A DNA stretch of 64,000 nt from Girardinichthys multiradiatus. Its lineage: Eukaryota; Chordata; Actinopteri; Cyprinodontiformes; Goodeidae. The notes under the pieces are model-generated. The model worked only from the letters and a program-made list of their open reading frames with translations, had not been told where the DNA came from and did no database searches. The translations under genes and the position numbers were made by a program. Positions within the stretch are counted from its first letter, which is position 1. Every line of letters begins with the position of its first letter. The stretch is from assembly GCF_021462225.1 (NCBI RefSeq), contig NC_061798.1, forward strand, positions 19,738,820-19,802,819. Reading direction: 5' to 3'. Shown in pieces: positions 34,481 to 46,600 of this stretch.

Positions 34481-36955
34481 GTTTAGGATTGTTAGTTGAA
34501 TTATAATGGGTTCCTAAATTCATAACCGATTCAAATTTGAGCTGTTCAAAATTTTGTTGCCAAACTCCAGAATCCAAAAACATCTTAAAAAATTCCAAAC
34601 AAATTCCTACTTCATTAGGTATTGGAATCAATTAGGACTAGGTTATGATATTATTTTGGTTTTATCATTACTATTCTTTTATTATTGTGTTTATTTGTTT
34701 TTGTTTAATAATTAATTATTTTCCTTATTCCGTTTTGTTCCAAGAGCAGAAGAGAGATTTGGGCAGTTTTAGGGGTGCAATGGCCCTGATTGGTCAAGAG
34801 AATGCTTCACAAATCCCCTATTAATTTAGGAATAATAAGAAAACAGCAACTTTTGAATTAAATAAGAAATATAAAACTAAATTAAATTATTCTTTTTATT
34901 TTTAGTCCTCACTAAATTTTATGTCCAAAACAAGCAATTTAGTCACTTAACCTCAAACATTTCAGCTTCTAAATATCAAGTCAGTATTCAAATACCATTC
35001 AGTCCCACTAGTCCCTCATCACTTTCTGTAACATCCTGATGGAAAATCCCTCGAATTGTCAAAAATAGTAACAAATTCTAATTAAATCATACCTGATTCT
35101 TAGATGCATTCGGCCTATTGGTAACTGATTCCTAACTGATTTCTAACATTCGTGTCATATTCTTAATAGATTCTTGTAAGTAATACTGAATTCTTGACAA
35201 TATTTGTGCAAATCAAGCCGAATTTCACAATTTCTCCGGATCCATCGTACCTCTGTTGTAACTAAATCTTACAGCGTCACAGATTGGACCCGAATATTTG
35301 CAAAAATGTAAATTGTGTAGAATCCTACAATTGACAAATTGTATTATTCGTTATCTATGTGGAATAGTGACTTAAACCCTAGAGTCATTCTAATGGGTTT
35401 GAGTTTGCTTCAGTACAAATTAATGAGTGAATGCTCTGCACACTGCATGAGTCTTCATCTTAAGTCTGGGTCTGTGATGCAAGTGATCCACTTGGAGAGG
35501 TCATACAATTGTTTTAACAAAAAAACATCCTGATCATAATGAAAGATTGATAAAAAAAAACATGTGCAGACATAAAAATAAGAATAGAATTCATGTCTCG
35601 ATAATAACATGGGAAATGTGCACACTTACCAGTCTAAAATAGATTATTTTAGACTTCTGCAGAACCTGTACGTGTACAAAGGAACAGTATTATTACTGCA
35701 TGTATGTGTGAATGGTCTGAGGTTCTACAGGGTCAAGTCACAGTGATTTCCCCATTTTCTATATATCGTAATTTTTAGTTTCCGCCTGTTTCATTAAGAA
35801 GCTTGTTAATGCGACTAGCCCTGAAAAATACTTCATACATAAAATCCCTAATTTCCTGTCTGGGTGTGTGTGAGTAATTTAATCATTTCCCACACAGGAA
35901 AGATAAAGATCATTCTCGGCAAGTTTTTACACAGTGCCGGCAAACCTGGTCACAGATATTAGTGACATTTGTTTGGATAATGATGGGAAAGAACATCCAG
36001 AATACAATTTATTTTATTTTGTATTGTACACGTTGACCCATGTAAATACTGCGGCAGCTTCTTTGGTCATTGTTGTTCTTATATTAGTGATTTTTACTTG
36101 ATGTCTCCAGTTGCAGTAAATATCCGCTTATCAAGCAAAGACTCCTGATTAAGATTTCAGTTTATTACCAGCTTCTTCATCACCATTGAAGGGTGCCCAA
36201 ATAAGAGTCCTAACCAGTTATTATCAGGCACATGTTTGTATTTCACTGTTCACAATGTAGTTCTCAACCCAACTATTCATGACATTTAATGAGGTTAAGA
36301 ATTACATGCAAATGGCTTGAATATAATCTGTTTAAAACCAATCAAAACTGCCTTGTCTGAAAGCGATCCAAGCTTAGATTTAGACCTGAAAATTCTACAA
36401 AAATCCTGTTAATCAAGCAAACATGGCAGAAAGCAAATGCTAAAACCGCTCCATTTGATTCAGTATTAATGTATATCCTTTCAGACTCTGTAATTTTTAC
36501 TTATTTAAGAGCTAATAAGAGAGAGGGAAGAATGGGAAAAATGACTACATATTTACATATTTGTAGTGTACTGTCGGATGGAAACAACGTATTTTCATCT
36601 AAAGTGTCCTAAAAAGTTTGAACAGACAGGCAATGAAGTTCATAAAATAAATTTGGCAGCTATAGTGCATAAATTGAGATTTCGAACCAGAACTACTGTA
36701 ATCATAATAAAGTGACAGCACTCCTGCCACTGAGGTTACATCACTGAGTCGTCCTTACAACTTGTACATCCTTTCTTGCCACTCAGTACGTCCCACCAAA
36801 GTTCACCGAGACACAACAGATAGCTGAACTTCAACCAAACATAGTTTTTTCAGTATGTGTGTCTTGAGAATTGAACAAAGCTAAGAAGGCATCGCACGCC
36901 ACCCATGTAAATATCCCTTGCCTGGAAATGAGTTTTCATCTATATCTACTTTGAT
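34481..36955. other. Intergenic DNA without recognised content
   Basis: About 2.5 kb, AT-rich, with no gene. The interval 34490-35340 has many 'gattct/aattc' words and ends 'cctacaattgacaaattg', loosely inverted to its beginning, so it could be a very old DNA element; this is weak. Confidence 0.35.
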
Positions 36956-37004
36956 TCCACAATGTTAGCTTTTGCCACACATGCTGACTTGCCCCAAATG
37001 CAGG

Positions 37005-37115
37005 TTGAAGAACTGGGATGCCATCCCACAGCAGCATGTGACCAAGCTGGTGACCAGCATAAGGATGAGGATGTGCCAGTGTGTTATTGTGTACAGTTCT
37101 CCCACCAGCTTTTAA
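37005..37115 (+). pseudogene. Transposase C-terminal relic (Tc1/mariner type)
   Basis: A frame of 36 codons plus TAA reads LKNWDAIPQQHVTKLVTSIR then MRMCQCVIVYSSPTSF. This is the typical C terminus of a Tc1/mariner-like transposase (helix, then a basic-Cys segment, ending near a Thr/Ser-Arg-Tyr type tail). The upstream part (36962-37004) fits less well. It is not from any of the three readable transposases in the window. Confidence 0.6.
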
Positions 37116-37279
37116 GGTCTCGGTTTGTTAAGTATTTTATGGGCGCAGCCCACATACTCAACTCTGCTGCTTAACCCACAAATCTATTTTCCTCACAAAT
37201 GTGGCACCATTTAAGGGATAATAAACAAGCCTTCAAGTGGTTTATGATTTATTGCTAAGACACATTATTACAACAAAAG

Positions 37280-37930
37280 TATTTTTTCTAGGTAGATAGA
37301 ACATTCTAGAAGTCACCCCCTTTCTCTGCCCTTTTGCCAATACCTCCAGTTTGGTCATTTAGATGTACTAAATCATGGCATTACTTGCAACACTAATTCC
37401 TCTCCTAACCTTTTCACCTCAGTTCCTCTAATCTGCTTCAGCTGCACAAGAGGTTGAAAAGGCTTTTTAGGGCTCGAGGGAGGAGGTGAAAGGGTGAGGA
37501 GTGGGTTGGATCTGCAGCGCATTGTGGCTGCGCATTAATTGAATGGGCTTGGTCTCTGAATCCCTAATTAGGGACAATGGCTGTGACATGGGCAGTGGAA
37601 AAGCAGAGAGCTCTTCTGGGAGGTAAGTGGGAAGTTGAAGGACAGCCACGGAAAAGCACCTCACACTCTTATACAGCATCCTCCAAGAGCTTTAAGAGGC
37701 TATTGTTTGAGCGCACACACGTATGAATGAAAGAGAGGTGCGCTGGAGTAGGGGGGCTGGGGAGGGGGTTGAAGCAAGATGGCGCTTCAGCAGCCTCTCC
37801 TTGTGTGCTCTTTCTCCTAGATGATGTCACAGCGAAAGACAGAAGTACAAGAGCCTCACTGGGGGACAAAACCAGAACGGTACGAGAATTCAACATAGAA
37901 CAGCAATGACAAAATGGAAAACTAATCTGT
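37280..37930. promoter_or_regulatory. Candidate conserved non-coding block
   Basis: A repeat-free, GC-richer stretch with homeodomain-type words, including 'gcgcattaattgaat' and the 14-bp palindrome TCCCTAATTAGGGA at 37561-37574. No frame with homology is present. Its regulatory role is an inference from composition and motif density. Confidence 0.3.
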
Positions 37931-38058
37931 TCTGTTAGAAGCATCAGGATGTGATTGTATGTTCAGAGGAACACCTCAACATGAATTTAGTCTAATTTTT
38001 GTAAACATCGCTTTTTATTGTCAGATACATGTAGTGTATCTGGTCATATTCCTGTATG

Positions 38059-38859
38059 TGTCACGGAGTGACATTTTGGACTTTGTTTTATGGTTTCTTG
38101 TGATGGTTTATTTTGTCTAGTTTCTATTAAGTTTATTAGTTTGTTTTGCTCCCTCTACTGCCTCCTGGTGTTTTGTTGTTCTCCTCCCTCATTAAGTTCT
38201 TTTATGATTGTTTTCTTATTACTTGGTATGGTTTATTATTATTATTATTATTGTAATTATTATAGTTCTTGGTCTTCCCTGGATTCTCTAGTTTTATTTC
38301 TCTTTAGTATCTTTGTGTTTAATTGTGTTATATTATTTGTTCCTTTGCACTCTTCTTGTTTACTAGTTTATTTTCTGTTTCCTTTCCAGTTAATTCAGTC
38401 AGTGTGGTTAGGTTTGTTTACTTTTGTATTCAGGTTTTCTTTATAGGTTCTTTGTTTGTTCTCAGATTGTTATTGTTGTTCCTATGTTCCCTCTAGTTTC
38501 TCTGTTTACTTTAGTCATGATTATTCTAGTTTTCTTATTCCTTATTTGATTATTTATCTTTGTCTATAGGTTTGCTTGGTCTGTGTTTCTGTTTATTGTT
38601 TATTAGTTACTTTGCCCATCCTCAGCCTTTGTATTTGTTTCACCTGTTTTTTGTGTCATTGTTCGTCGCTGGTTCCTTGTGTTCGTCACACCTCGTTCTT
38701 GTCCATGATTATTCTTTGTTTCTTGCCACACCTTGCCTTGGGAAACCTGCAGTGATTTTGGTACGTTTTTTGACCTTGTAAATAAATCTTTGAATTTCAA
38801 AAATGATCCTGCCGAGCTCTTGTCTGCACTTTGGTCCGACCCAAAACCACCTCGTGACA
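38059..38859 (+). mobile_element. LTR-like unit (probable solo LTR) with 5-bp target duplication
   Basis: It starts TGTCACGGAGTGAC and ends CCTCGTGACA, so the ends are TGTCACG/CGTGACA inverted. It is flanked by GTATG at 38054-38058 and again at 38860-38864. It is 801 bases long, strongly T-rich on this strand, with AATAAA at 38781-38786 shortly before a GC-richer end, as in an R/U5 region. No internal gag-pol sequence is adjacent, so it is best read as a solo LTR of a Gypsy- or ERV-like element. The class cannot be told from the LTR alone. Confidence 0.7.
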
Positions 38860-39339
38860 GTATGATGGAGAATATGAGTATGATGGAGTATTAATAAGCT
38901 ATGCTAAATGTTATTCCTATTTCATACCAACCAGTTTCACAATCTATTAATCATAATAGAACAATCAACCCAAAGCCTAAGTGCTACCTTCTCAGAGAGT
39001 AATTTCTATTACCTTAAAATGAGCATCAGAAGTATTCTGTATATTTCTTAAGGTGAGTAGAATAAACACTAAAACTACACTAAATCTAACACAATGTTTC
39101 TACTAAAGTGCACAAGAGCAGTCAATGAGGACACATCACGAATCAAGATCTTAATTCATTTATAATCGGCTCATGAATGATTAATGAAGCAACAGAAACA
39201 CCCAAACAAATAAACATAAAAACTAACAAAAACAAAACTGGTATAATTTTTAATATAGTATCTAAACTGTTTAAAGCCTAAAAGGTATTAGAAGAGTTTG
39301 TGGATCTTTTGGAAGGCTAAAGTAATTGAATCTAAGGCC

Positions 39340-40540
39340 CACAGTGCTAAAAGTATTGCACTCTTCAAAAAGTATTTGTTTCCTAATTTTTTTCTTCTGT
39401 TTTTGCTTTTTTGTAACCCTGATCATTAGATCATCAAACTAATTTTAAAACTAGAAAAAGATAACCACAAACAGCTCTTAAATCACGCATCAACTGTGAA
39501 AGACCAATTTGTTTGGGTGATTGGCTGACTTCATTTTTGTTTGCCACTCCTAAGCCTGATTATTGTCAGACGTTCATGAAATCACCTTAATAGAACCTGA
39601 CAACATGAAACAGGCAAAATGAACTCAAAAAGCAACACAGCATACCAGAATCTAAAGAAATTCAAGAACAGATGAGAAACAAGGCCATTGATATCTTAAA
39701 AGCCATGTCTAATGCTTTGGGACTCCAGTGAACCACGGTGAGAGCCATTATCCACAAATGGAGCCAACATGGAACAGTGGTGAACCCTAACAGGAGTGGC
39801 CCCTGCTGAAATTACCCCAAAAACACATCATTCACCCAACAGATCACAAAAGGACCCAGAAACAAATCTAGGCACTGCTGGATTCACATTTCTCAGTTAA
39901 GATCATCGTTCAAGTTTCAACAATAAGAAAATGACTGGGGAAAAATGGCATCCATGGAAGAGTTTTAAGGCAAAAGCCGCTGCTGACCAAAAAGAACATA
40001 TAGGATCGTCTCACATTTGCCAAAAACATCAGGATGACCACGTGGACTGATGAGAGAAAAGTGGAACTTTTTGCGATGTGTGTACCTTGTTACATCTGAT
40101 ATAAAACTAACACCGCAATTTAGAAAAACAAGATCATAACAACAGTCAAACATGGTGGTGGTAGTGTGATGATCTGGGGATGCTTCACTGCATAACCAAT
40201 GAGCCGTGAACTCTGCTCTCAGACAGAAAATCATGAGGAAGAACTTTCTGCAAATTAGTTTGTGACTTCAAGCTCAAGCACACTTAGGTTATATACCAGA
40301 TCAATGATCTGAAGCACACCAGCAAGTGTGCTTCAGAATGCCTCAATAATAAAATCACAGTGAAGGTTTCAAAGGGGTTATGTCATAGTCTGGACTTGTC
40401 AGATTGGGATGCTGTGTCATGACCTTAAACCGGTCGTCCATGTTTGAAAAACCCTCCAGTGTGGCTAAATCAAACAATTCCGCAACCTGCAAGTAAAACA
40501 AAAGTTTTGACCAAAGACAGGAGTTCTTCGACAACAACAC
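39340..40540 (+). pseudogene. Tc1-like transposase relic (DD34E family)
   Basis: On the + strand: helix-turn-helix ('KAMSNALGLQ.TTVRAIIHKW' around 39695-39765), 'GTVVNPNRSG' (39775-39800), 'ITPKTHHSPNRSQKDPET' (39815-39865), the catalytic-D region 'TWTDERKVELFAMC' (40035-40083), 'TVKHGGGSVMIWGCFTA' (40143-40193) and a degraded C-terminal half to about 40400 (QINDLKHTSK at 40300-40330). Several frameshifts and stops are present. It belongs to the family seen in reverse at 8690-10690 and 34095-34480. Confidence 0.8.
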
Positions 40541-41480
40541 CCACTGTGTCAAAATGAACGAACGTGAAACAATAAAACGCTCCTGTAAACCGACTCATGA
40601 CTTCCAGCTGCTAGTTAATTTTTGCTCAGCCTAGCTGATCAATACTACCTCCCTTACCGTCTATTGTCTTCCAGGTGTGTTTACCAAAGTTGTGAAACGA
40701 CAGCTGCGGAAAAGATCTAGGTGTGCTTCAACAAGTTTGGATCCTACAGAGACACAGATGGATGCTAAAGGCCAAGGGTGTCAGCCAACCAAGAAACAGA
40801 CATACCTAGCCCCACCCCAACCCTTAACAGACACCCTCTCAGCCCTCCTAGCTGCATCACAGGCAAAGAGATGGAAAGATGAGAACATGGATTAGTTTCT
40901 ATGCCAACAGCGCAAGGACGCCCTCCCACAGTCAGCCAGCCAGTCAGCCAGGGTCCCTGCAAGACACTTGTTTTTGTCCCCCTTGTTTTCCTCTGCTTGT
41001 CAGCCCTCCCCTCCCCTTCTGCGCTCTTTCTCTATCAGCAGAGAAGATAAGGCTGGGCCTTGGGCTTGGTATTACGCCTTATCTCTACAGCTGGGGCTAA
41101 GGCCTGCTGGATTTGGCAACACAAGTGCAGCGGTTCAACTCAAACAAGTCCGGTTTTAATGGACACACATTAAATTCTCAACAGCAGGAGACAAACATAG
41201 AAATAGAAAACACTGGGCTCGTCCCCTTTTTATATATATAATTTCTGTTTGAACTTTGATGGCAGATAATATCTTCACAAGTCAGTTTTTTTTTTCTGCT
41301 GTGTTCCCATAATCTCTCTATTTCTTTGTGTGATATTTCCTCCTGATGCTACTGCTGCTGTCCCTCTCTCGCTGCCAGGTTTGAGGGTTGGTGGAAAGAA
41401 AGAAGGGAAAAAAGAGGAGCGACAGACAGGACCCACAAGGTAGACAGAAAGTGAGACAGGAGCATGGAGAGGTGGAGGAT
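40541..41480. other. Intergenic DNA, unassigned
   Basis: No convincing exon. An open frame at about 40677-40895 follows a CAG acceptor-like site (40673-40675) but encodes no known domain. A short (AT) run lies near 41230. Confidence 0.35.
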
Positions 41481-41830
41481 AAAGGAGGAGAAGGAGACAC
41501 ACTGAGGTAGGGAAACAGGCAGGAGGAGGAGAAGGAGGGGGGTTAAGGTGAAAACAATAACACGGGAAGCGGGGATCGTGCGTCTGTGTGCGGCTCCCTG
41601 GAAGTGTCAGGCGCTCTGTTCATTGACAGTGTCGTGCACCCGCCGCCCTGAGAGCGCCAGCAGCCTCACAAAGACAGACAGCTCGAATTAATCCCACGGG
41701 GGGAGTGCGTGACAGTTTGGCAGAGCGGAGAATTGAAAGGGAGGAGGATGCAGAAGATGGGGAAGGCGCAAGCATTTGTCAAATCATAATTAAATGATGA
41801 ATCACTATTCCGTTATTAAGGATATGCCCA
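41480..41830. promoter_or_regulatory. Candidate regulatory block, GC- and CpG-rich
   Basis: A sharp rise in G+C and CpG (41570-41720) followed by AT-rich homeodomain-like words ('aaatcataattaaatgatga', 41784-41803). No open frame with homology. It could be a CpG-island-like enhancer or a promoter with an untranslated exon. Confidence 0.3.
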
Positions 41831-42650
41831 CCCGAAACATTCCTTGTTACAGGGGGGAGAAAAAGGAAACTGTAGAGATTTGAACTACCAGCAGCACTGT
41901 GGCTACTGGAAAATAGGATTTATTTCCTGCTTTGCTTGTTTGGTATGTTTTTGGTGCAAGATTGTAGCTGATGGTTGAAGGTTTCTAAATTCCAAAATCA
42001 AAAAAGTGCTAAACATACAAAGTTTAAGAGAATCTGTTTAAAATAGCTTTGCCTTGCACATTGATCATTGGTCAAAGTTAAAGATGATCACAAATAATGC
42101 TGATATTTTCTTCTTTTGCTTAAAACCTATAGATTAACATTTATATTTTTCACAGCATTCATGATGAGGCTCTGGTACATCCTATTAGCATTGATGTTTT
42201 GAGATTTAACTAACTCAAATATGATATTAAAGCCTTCAACCATCTCCAGGTTTCTATATATAGATCCCACATTTAAATCAAGTAAATTATAAATCTTTTA
42301 AACCTAAACTTTAGGTTTAAATTACAGCATTCCTCTTTCTCTTTTAAAGGTTTTACCATTTCCATCTTAACTATCTTGTTTCCATCAATTAAGCCCAGAC
42401 AGGATTTGTCATGGGTTTTTTGTTTTGCTTTTTAAACAGTTATTACACAGTCACAAACATACAGTAATACTAAATTAATGTCTGATACTGAAAGTTGAGG
42501 TTGTCCAGGCAAAAAGGGCAGAAACGCTCACTCGTATATTTTTTATTAATGTATAATTTTGATTATAAAATGGCTAAATGGTAATTTCAGAAACACAGAT
42601 GGGGAAAGCCAGGCTTTTAAACATAAACTTTAGCAACCAATCAATCAACA
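41831..42650. other. Unassigned AT-rich DNA
   Basis: Nothing recognised. Confidence 0.4.
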
Positions 42651-43680
42651 TACAGTGGATCTGAAAAGTTTACACACCACTGCTGGTTTTCTGTGACCCT
42701 AAAAACTGAGACCAAGATAAATTATTTCAGTGCTTTCTCAACCACAGTGGCGACTGTGACTCAGTGAGAAGAATGGTTGTCTTGCAATCTGAGGGTTGTG
42801 GGTTCGATTCCAACTTTCTCCTGCCACAGGTTGATGTGCCCCTGGGCAAGGCACTTAACCTCATGTTGCCTACTGTTTGGTGGATGAATGTTTGTGAGTG
42901 CATTTGGGTGAATGTGGCTCTAGTGTAAAGTGCTTTCAGTGGTCGGTATGACTGGAAAGGTGCTATATAAGTTCAGTCCATTTACATTTTAAGGTGACCT
43001 AAAACCAGTATTATTCAACTGAAAAACAAAAGTGACATAGCTAAGAAATCTATATTATTTCTCAGCAATCAATTGCTGCATGATGTGTTGCTTTTTGAGA
43101 TATTTTAGCCTGATTCTAACAGTCTCTGCAGTGCATTTAGATGTTGTTTTAGTTTCTTTTTTGACCTTCTAGGTGATTCGTTGATCCCGTCTTGGAGTAA
43201 TCTTGGTAGGCCACTTCTGTATTTTCTCCTTTCGTTGATAACGGCTCTCACTGGGGTTCACTGAATTCCCAAAGTCTTACAAATAGTTTTGTAACCCTTT
43301 TCAGAAAGATGTTTACAACTTTGTTTCTTCTCTGTTCTTGAATTGAGGAGCATGGTGTGTTGTATTATTCTTATCTTTTAGCCTACTTCATGTTGTCAGA
43401 CAGGTTCTATTTAAATAATTTCTTTATTCTGCAGATCTGGCATTAGTCATATATGGTTTTGACTAGTGAATTAGAATTAGGTTTTTTAGAAAATGTGGGT
43501 AATCACAGTTAATTCATGATTTTGCACATAGATTGGGTGGGGACGATTACTGTCTAACAAAGCACAAGGTTTAGCTTTTATCCCTGAATAAATTAAAATC
43601 TGTCTATTTATTTAAAACTAGAATTATTTTATTATTTTAATACAAAACATTTACTCAGGTTATCTTTGTCAGATGCATAC
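42651..43680 (-). mobile_element. Tc1-like relic interrupted by a SINE
   Basis: The left end begins TACAGTGGATCTGAAAAGTT at 42651 and continues with terminal-region sequence ('actgagaccaagataaatta', 42706-42725), broken off at about 42740 by a SINE and resumed at about 42987 ('ttttaaggtgacctaaaacc'). From about 43080 the content is the leader/helix-turn-helix part of another Tc1 family ('ggctctcactggggttcact', 43243-43262; 'cctacttcatgttgtcagac', 43382-43401; 'catttactcaggttatcttt', 43648-43667). The object is probably two old elements side by side. No intact frame remains. Confidence 0.6.
42741..42986 (+). repeat. tRNA-derived SINE nested in a Tc1 relic
   Basis: A-box-like 'tgactcagtgagaag' at about 42757-42771; B box GGTTCGATTCC at 42801-42811; body 'cccctgggcaaggcacttaa' (42839-42858); tail 'ggtgctatataagttcagtc' (42959-42978). 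It is the forward copy of the family at 32325-32592. It splits the Tc1 terminal region, so it is the younger of the two. Confidence 0.85.
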
Positions 43681-46600
43681 TTTGCCACAACACTGAATAA
43701 GTATACCTAATTCCATAGTCACAGATAGTCAGCCGCTTCTTTGCTACTGATTTGACAAAGATAATGAATGTCATGTCCAACTGGTCTCCATATACAGTAG
43801 CTTTACAGCCTGTATGTACCTCTGACTGATTGCATAGAAAGTATGTGCATACATTCATGCATGCACAGCCTGACATATTATTTTATGTACACATACATGC
43901 ATTTCCACCCTTCTGATTTACAGCCATGGACATTTTCATTTTCTAAAGTAAATATGGGGGTTGAGGGGGAGTGAGTAACATGTAGGATAAACACATCTGA
44001 AACAGGGATGTCAAACACCATGCTTCCGATCATGATGGGGACTTTGACATGTCTGATCATTCATTGAGCTTGTTTGCAGCAGCAGTGGTAGTCTCCTGGT
44101 ACCACAAGCCACCTGAAAATGATTTCCAATACCTCTTTGAGTGAGAGTCAATAACAAAGGGGAGAATGACTTACATCTAAACTTGCAGGTGAGCAAGTAC
44201 ATTAAAGTTATCTGACTCTGGTGCCTGATGTTTCTCAGTTTTGTTTAATTTAAAAGTTAGCAATAGTTGTCTTTCACAAAATTGTAGTTCTTTTTAGAGG
44301 TAATTCGCCTAGATAGCCTTTATATTAAAGCCCCCATGTCATCGGGACCCCCTGAAGAATAGTGCATACTAAAGAACAGTTGCTGTACCCTGTAGCACCC
44401 CACTTCACTCTTTACTAATTACCAAACACAAGTAGATATTTGGCAAAAAAGACCCATCATGAAAAGTACTTGTCTCCCTTTGCTGTGTAAATTGTCTATT
44501 TGCTGCACATTAGGAGGCAGGAGACAAAATCCTGGAAGCTTGTGAGGGAAGTTGAGCAATTAAAGAACCATTAGCAGCACCTCTCTGCAAAAGCCATTAA
44601 TCAAGAAGCAGCGGTGCACCTCACAATGGGAAACACAATGTTCTCAAAGAAGAATGAGCAACGGATGATTAAATGAAAGATATCTCTATTTGTAAAGGAT
44701 CTCTAGGCCAGACCCGTGCAGGACTATAAGAACAGGTTGAATTCACACGAAGAAATACGTATAAAAAAAAGCTGTGATGCCTCACACTGAGGAAAATCAA
44801 CTCAAACACCATTTCTATACCAGAGCTGGTTTTAGAATATAAGGTTGGCAAATTTGAAAAGATGAGGAGATTATAAGATAGGGATTTGAACATTGTAAAG
44901 AGCAACACTTAAAAAATTATTAATGTTTCAGCTTATGATCGTATATTTGTCCTTCAACGGCACCAAACAATGAGCGCTAATGAAATGTTATTAATTGATT
45001 ATGGGGGTTTTTCTATCTACTTTCTGTGGGCTTTGTGGTGTTTAGATTTAAAAAAATCTGTGTACTTTCTCAAAATTTCATTAATGTGCATGCCTTCAAT
45101 TTATATTTGAAAGCCTCAGTTTCTGATTTCTGAGAAAATCCAAAAAAACACCCCCTAAAGTTAGAAACTGGGAGGTCCCCAAACAGAATAGAGTTCAAAT
45201 TCAGTATGGCCGTCACGCGTTTAAACTTATAGAGAAAGATGGAGGTACAGCTACTTTTTTATGCACTTCTAAATGTTTAAATCTCTTTATATGTGTATAG
45301 TACAACTTCTACAAGCCTTTAAACATAACCTTTCATGTTTAAAAGCCTAAACTGAAGAAAAATATGATGTTATGGGATTGTATGGTTAATAGTAGTTATC
45401 ATCAAAGCAATAAGCAAATCTCACGAGTCTCTAACTTGCAATGAGAACGAGTTCAACTCAGGTGTGAAATGATTTCCAGATCCACGCTCCAACTTCTGAG
45501 ACAAATCCAAAGTAGACTAGTGTGGTCTGAATGGTCAAGTAAAAATGAAAAAATATATGTTAAATCCTTGATGTTAACCTGCTGGAAGCTTTTAAGTATT
45601 TTAGACACCTGCTGCAGTTTTCCATCAAAATCAACCTATTTTCTTATTTTTTAGTACAAATTTGTCTATTTTGTGGTTTCTATATGTTTTACCTGTTCTA
45701 CTCAGTGGTTCGAGCACTGTATAATTTGGACGGGCAGGAAGGCTGGTTTGATGTTTGCGTAGCTATATTTACATGCGACACTAGGAAAGCAAATTTCTGA
45801 TCTCCTATATAACTCTAGTCCCACAAATTTCTATAGATGTTCAAGGAAACACTATTTGACATTGTGGAATTTTACTCCCGCTCATTTTTGCACCAGTCAG
45901 TTATTTTTCTGCTTAATTTCCCAACCATAGAAACCCATAGAAACTTACTCTCATGCAAAGATTTGCTGAGAATGGGCTGACTGTGACTTCACATATAAGT
46001 ATTACATGTAAGTAAGTGTAAGTGTAAGTATTACGTAAGCATTGAGAAGTGCTGACCAGAATCAGACACTTTTTAGCTTGACCGGCCCTGACCGGTAACC
46101 GATTGGTCAGGAGCTCACAAATCTGATAATTTTACAACTAATGAACACACCAAAAGCACAATCAGGTTGAATTAACTGCAGCAGTCTTCAATGTGAAAGT
46201 CGTCATTTAGTGAAAAAGCGATCGGCAGTTCATTGCTGAGATGTTTAAAAATGTAACCCGAGGAAACACAGAGATATAAGATGTATTTTCTGTGGATGAA
46301 TGTCAGGAATTTATGCAGGCTATGTCAAAAGAGAAGTAAATCTTGGTACAGTAGGTACAGATCAATTTTGCGACACCATTTCCTACTTTAGCTGCTTCGG
46401 TCATTTCATTCAAGAAAAAAATAGGATATGGAAAGGAGCTGCCTGCCAAAGGATGTAATTTTGTACCCACCTTGGTGATTTTTTGTTAAACTGGCAAACT
46501 GACCCAGATACCAGGGGGACTGAATATATTACAACAAAGTTGTTCTGTTTTATGTGCTTGAGATTTTAACCTCTAGAAGTCATGGGACATGGTCGTTTGG

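Noticed and set aside
34490..35340. DNA element with inverted ends
   Set aside because: The terminal similarity ('gaattgccaaattttaggat' against the reverse of 'cctacaattgacaaattg') is short and imperfect and no target duplication was found.
38090..38446. 118-codon hydrophobic open frame that looks like a membrane protein
   Set aside because: It lies within the T-rich LTR-like unit; T-rich DNA yields Phe/Leu/Val-rich frames by composition alone.
40677..40895. Open frame after an acceptor-like CAG, a possible exon
   Set aside because: No known domain, no donor in frame at a sensible place, and repetitive Pro/Gln-rich content.
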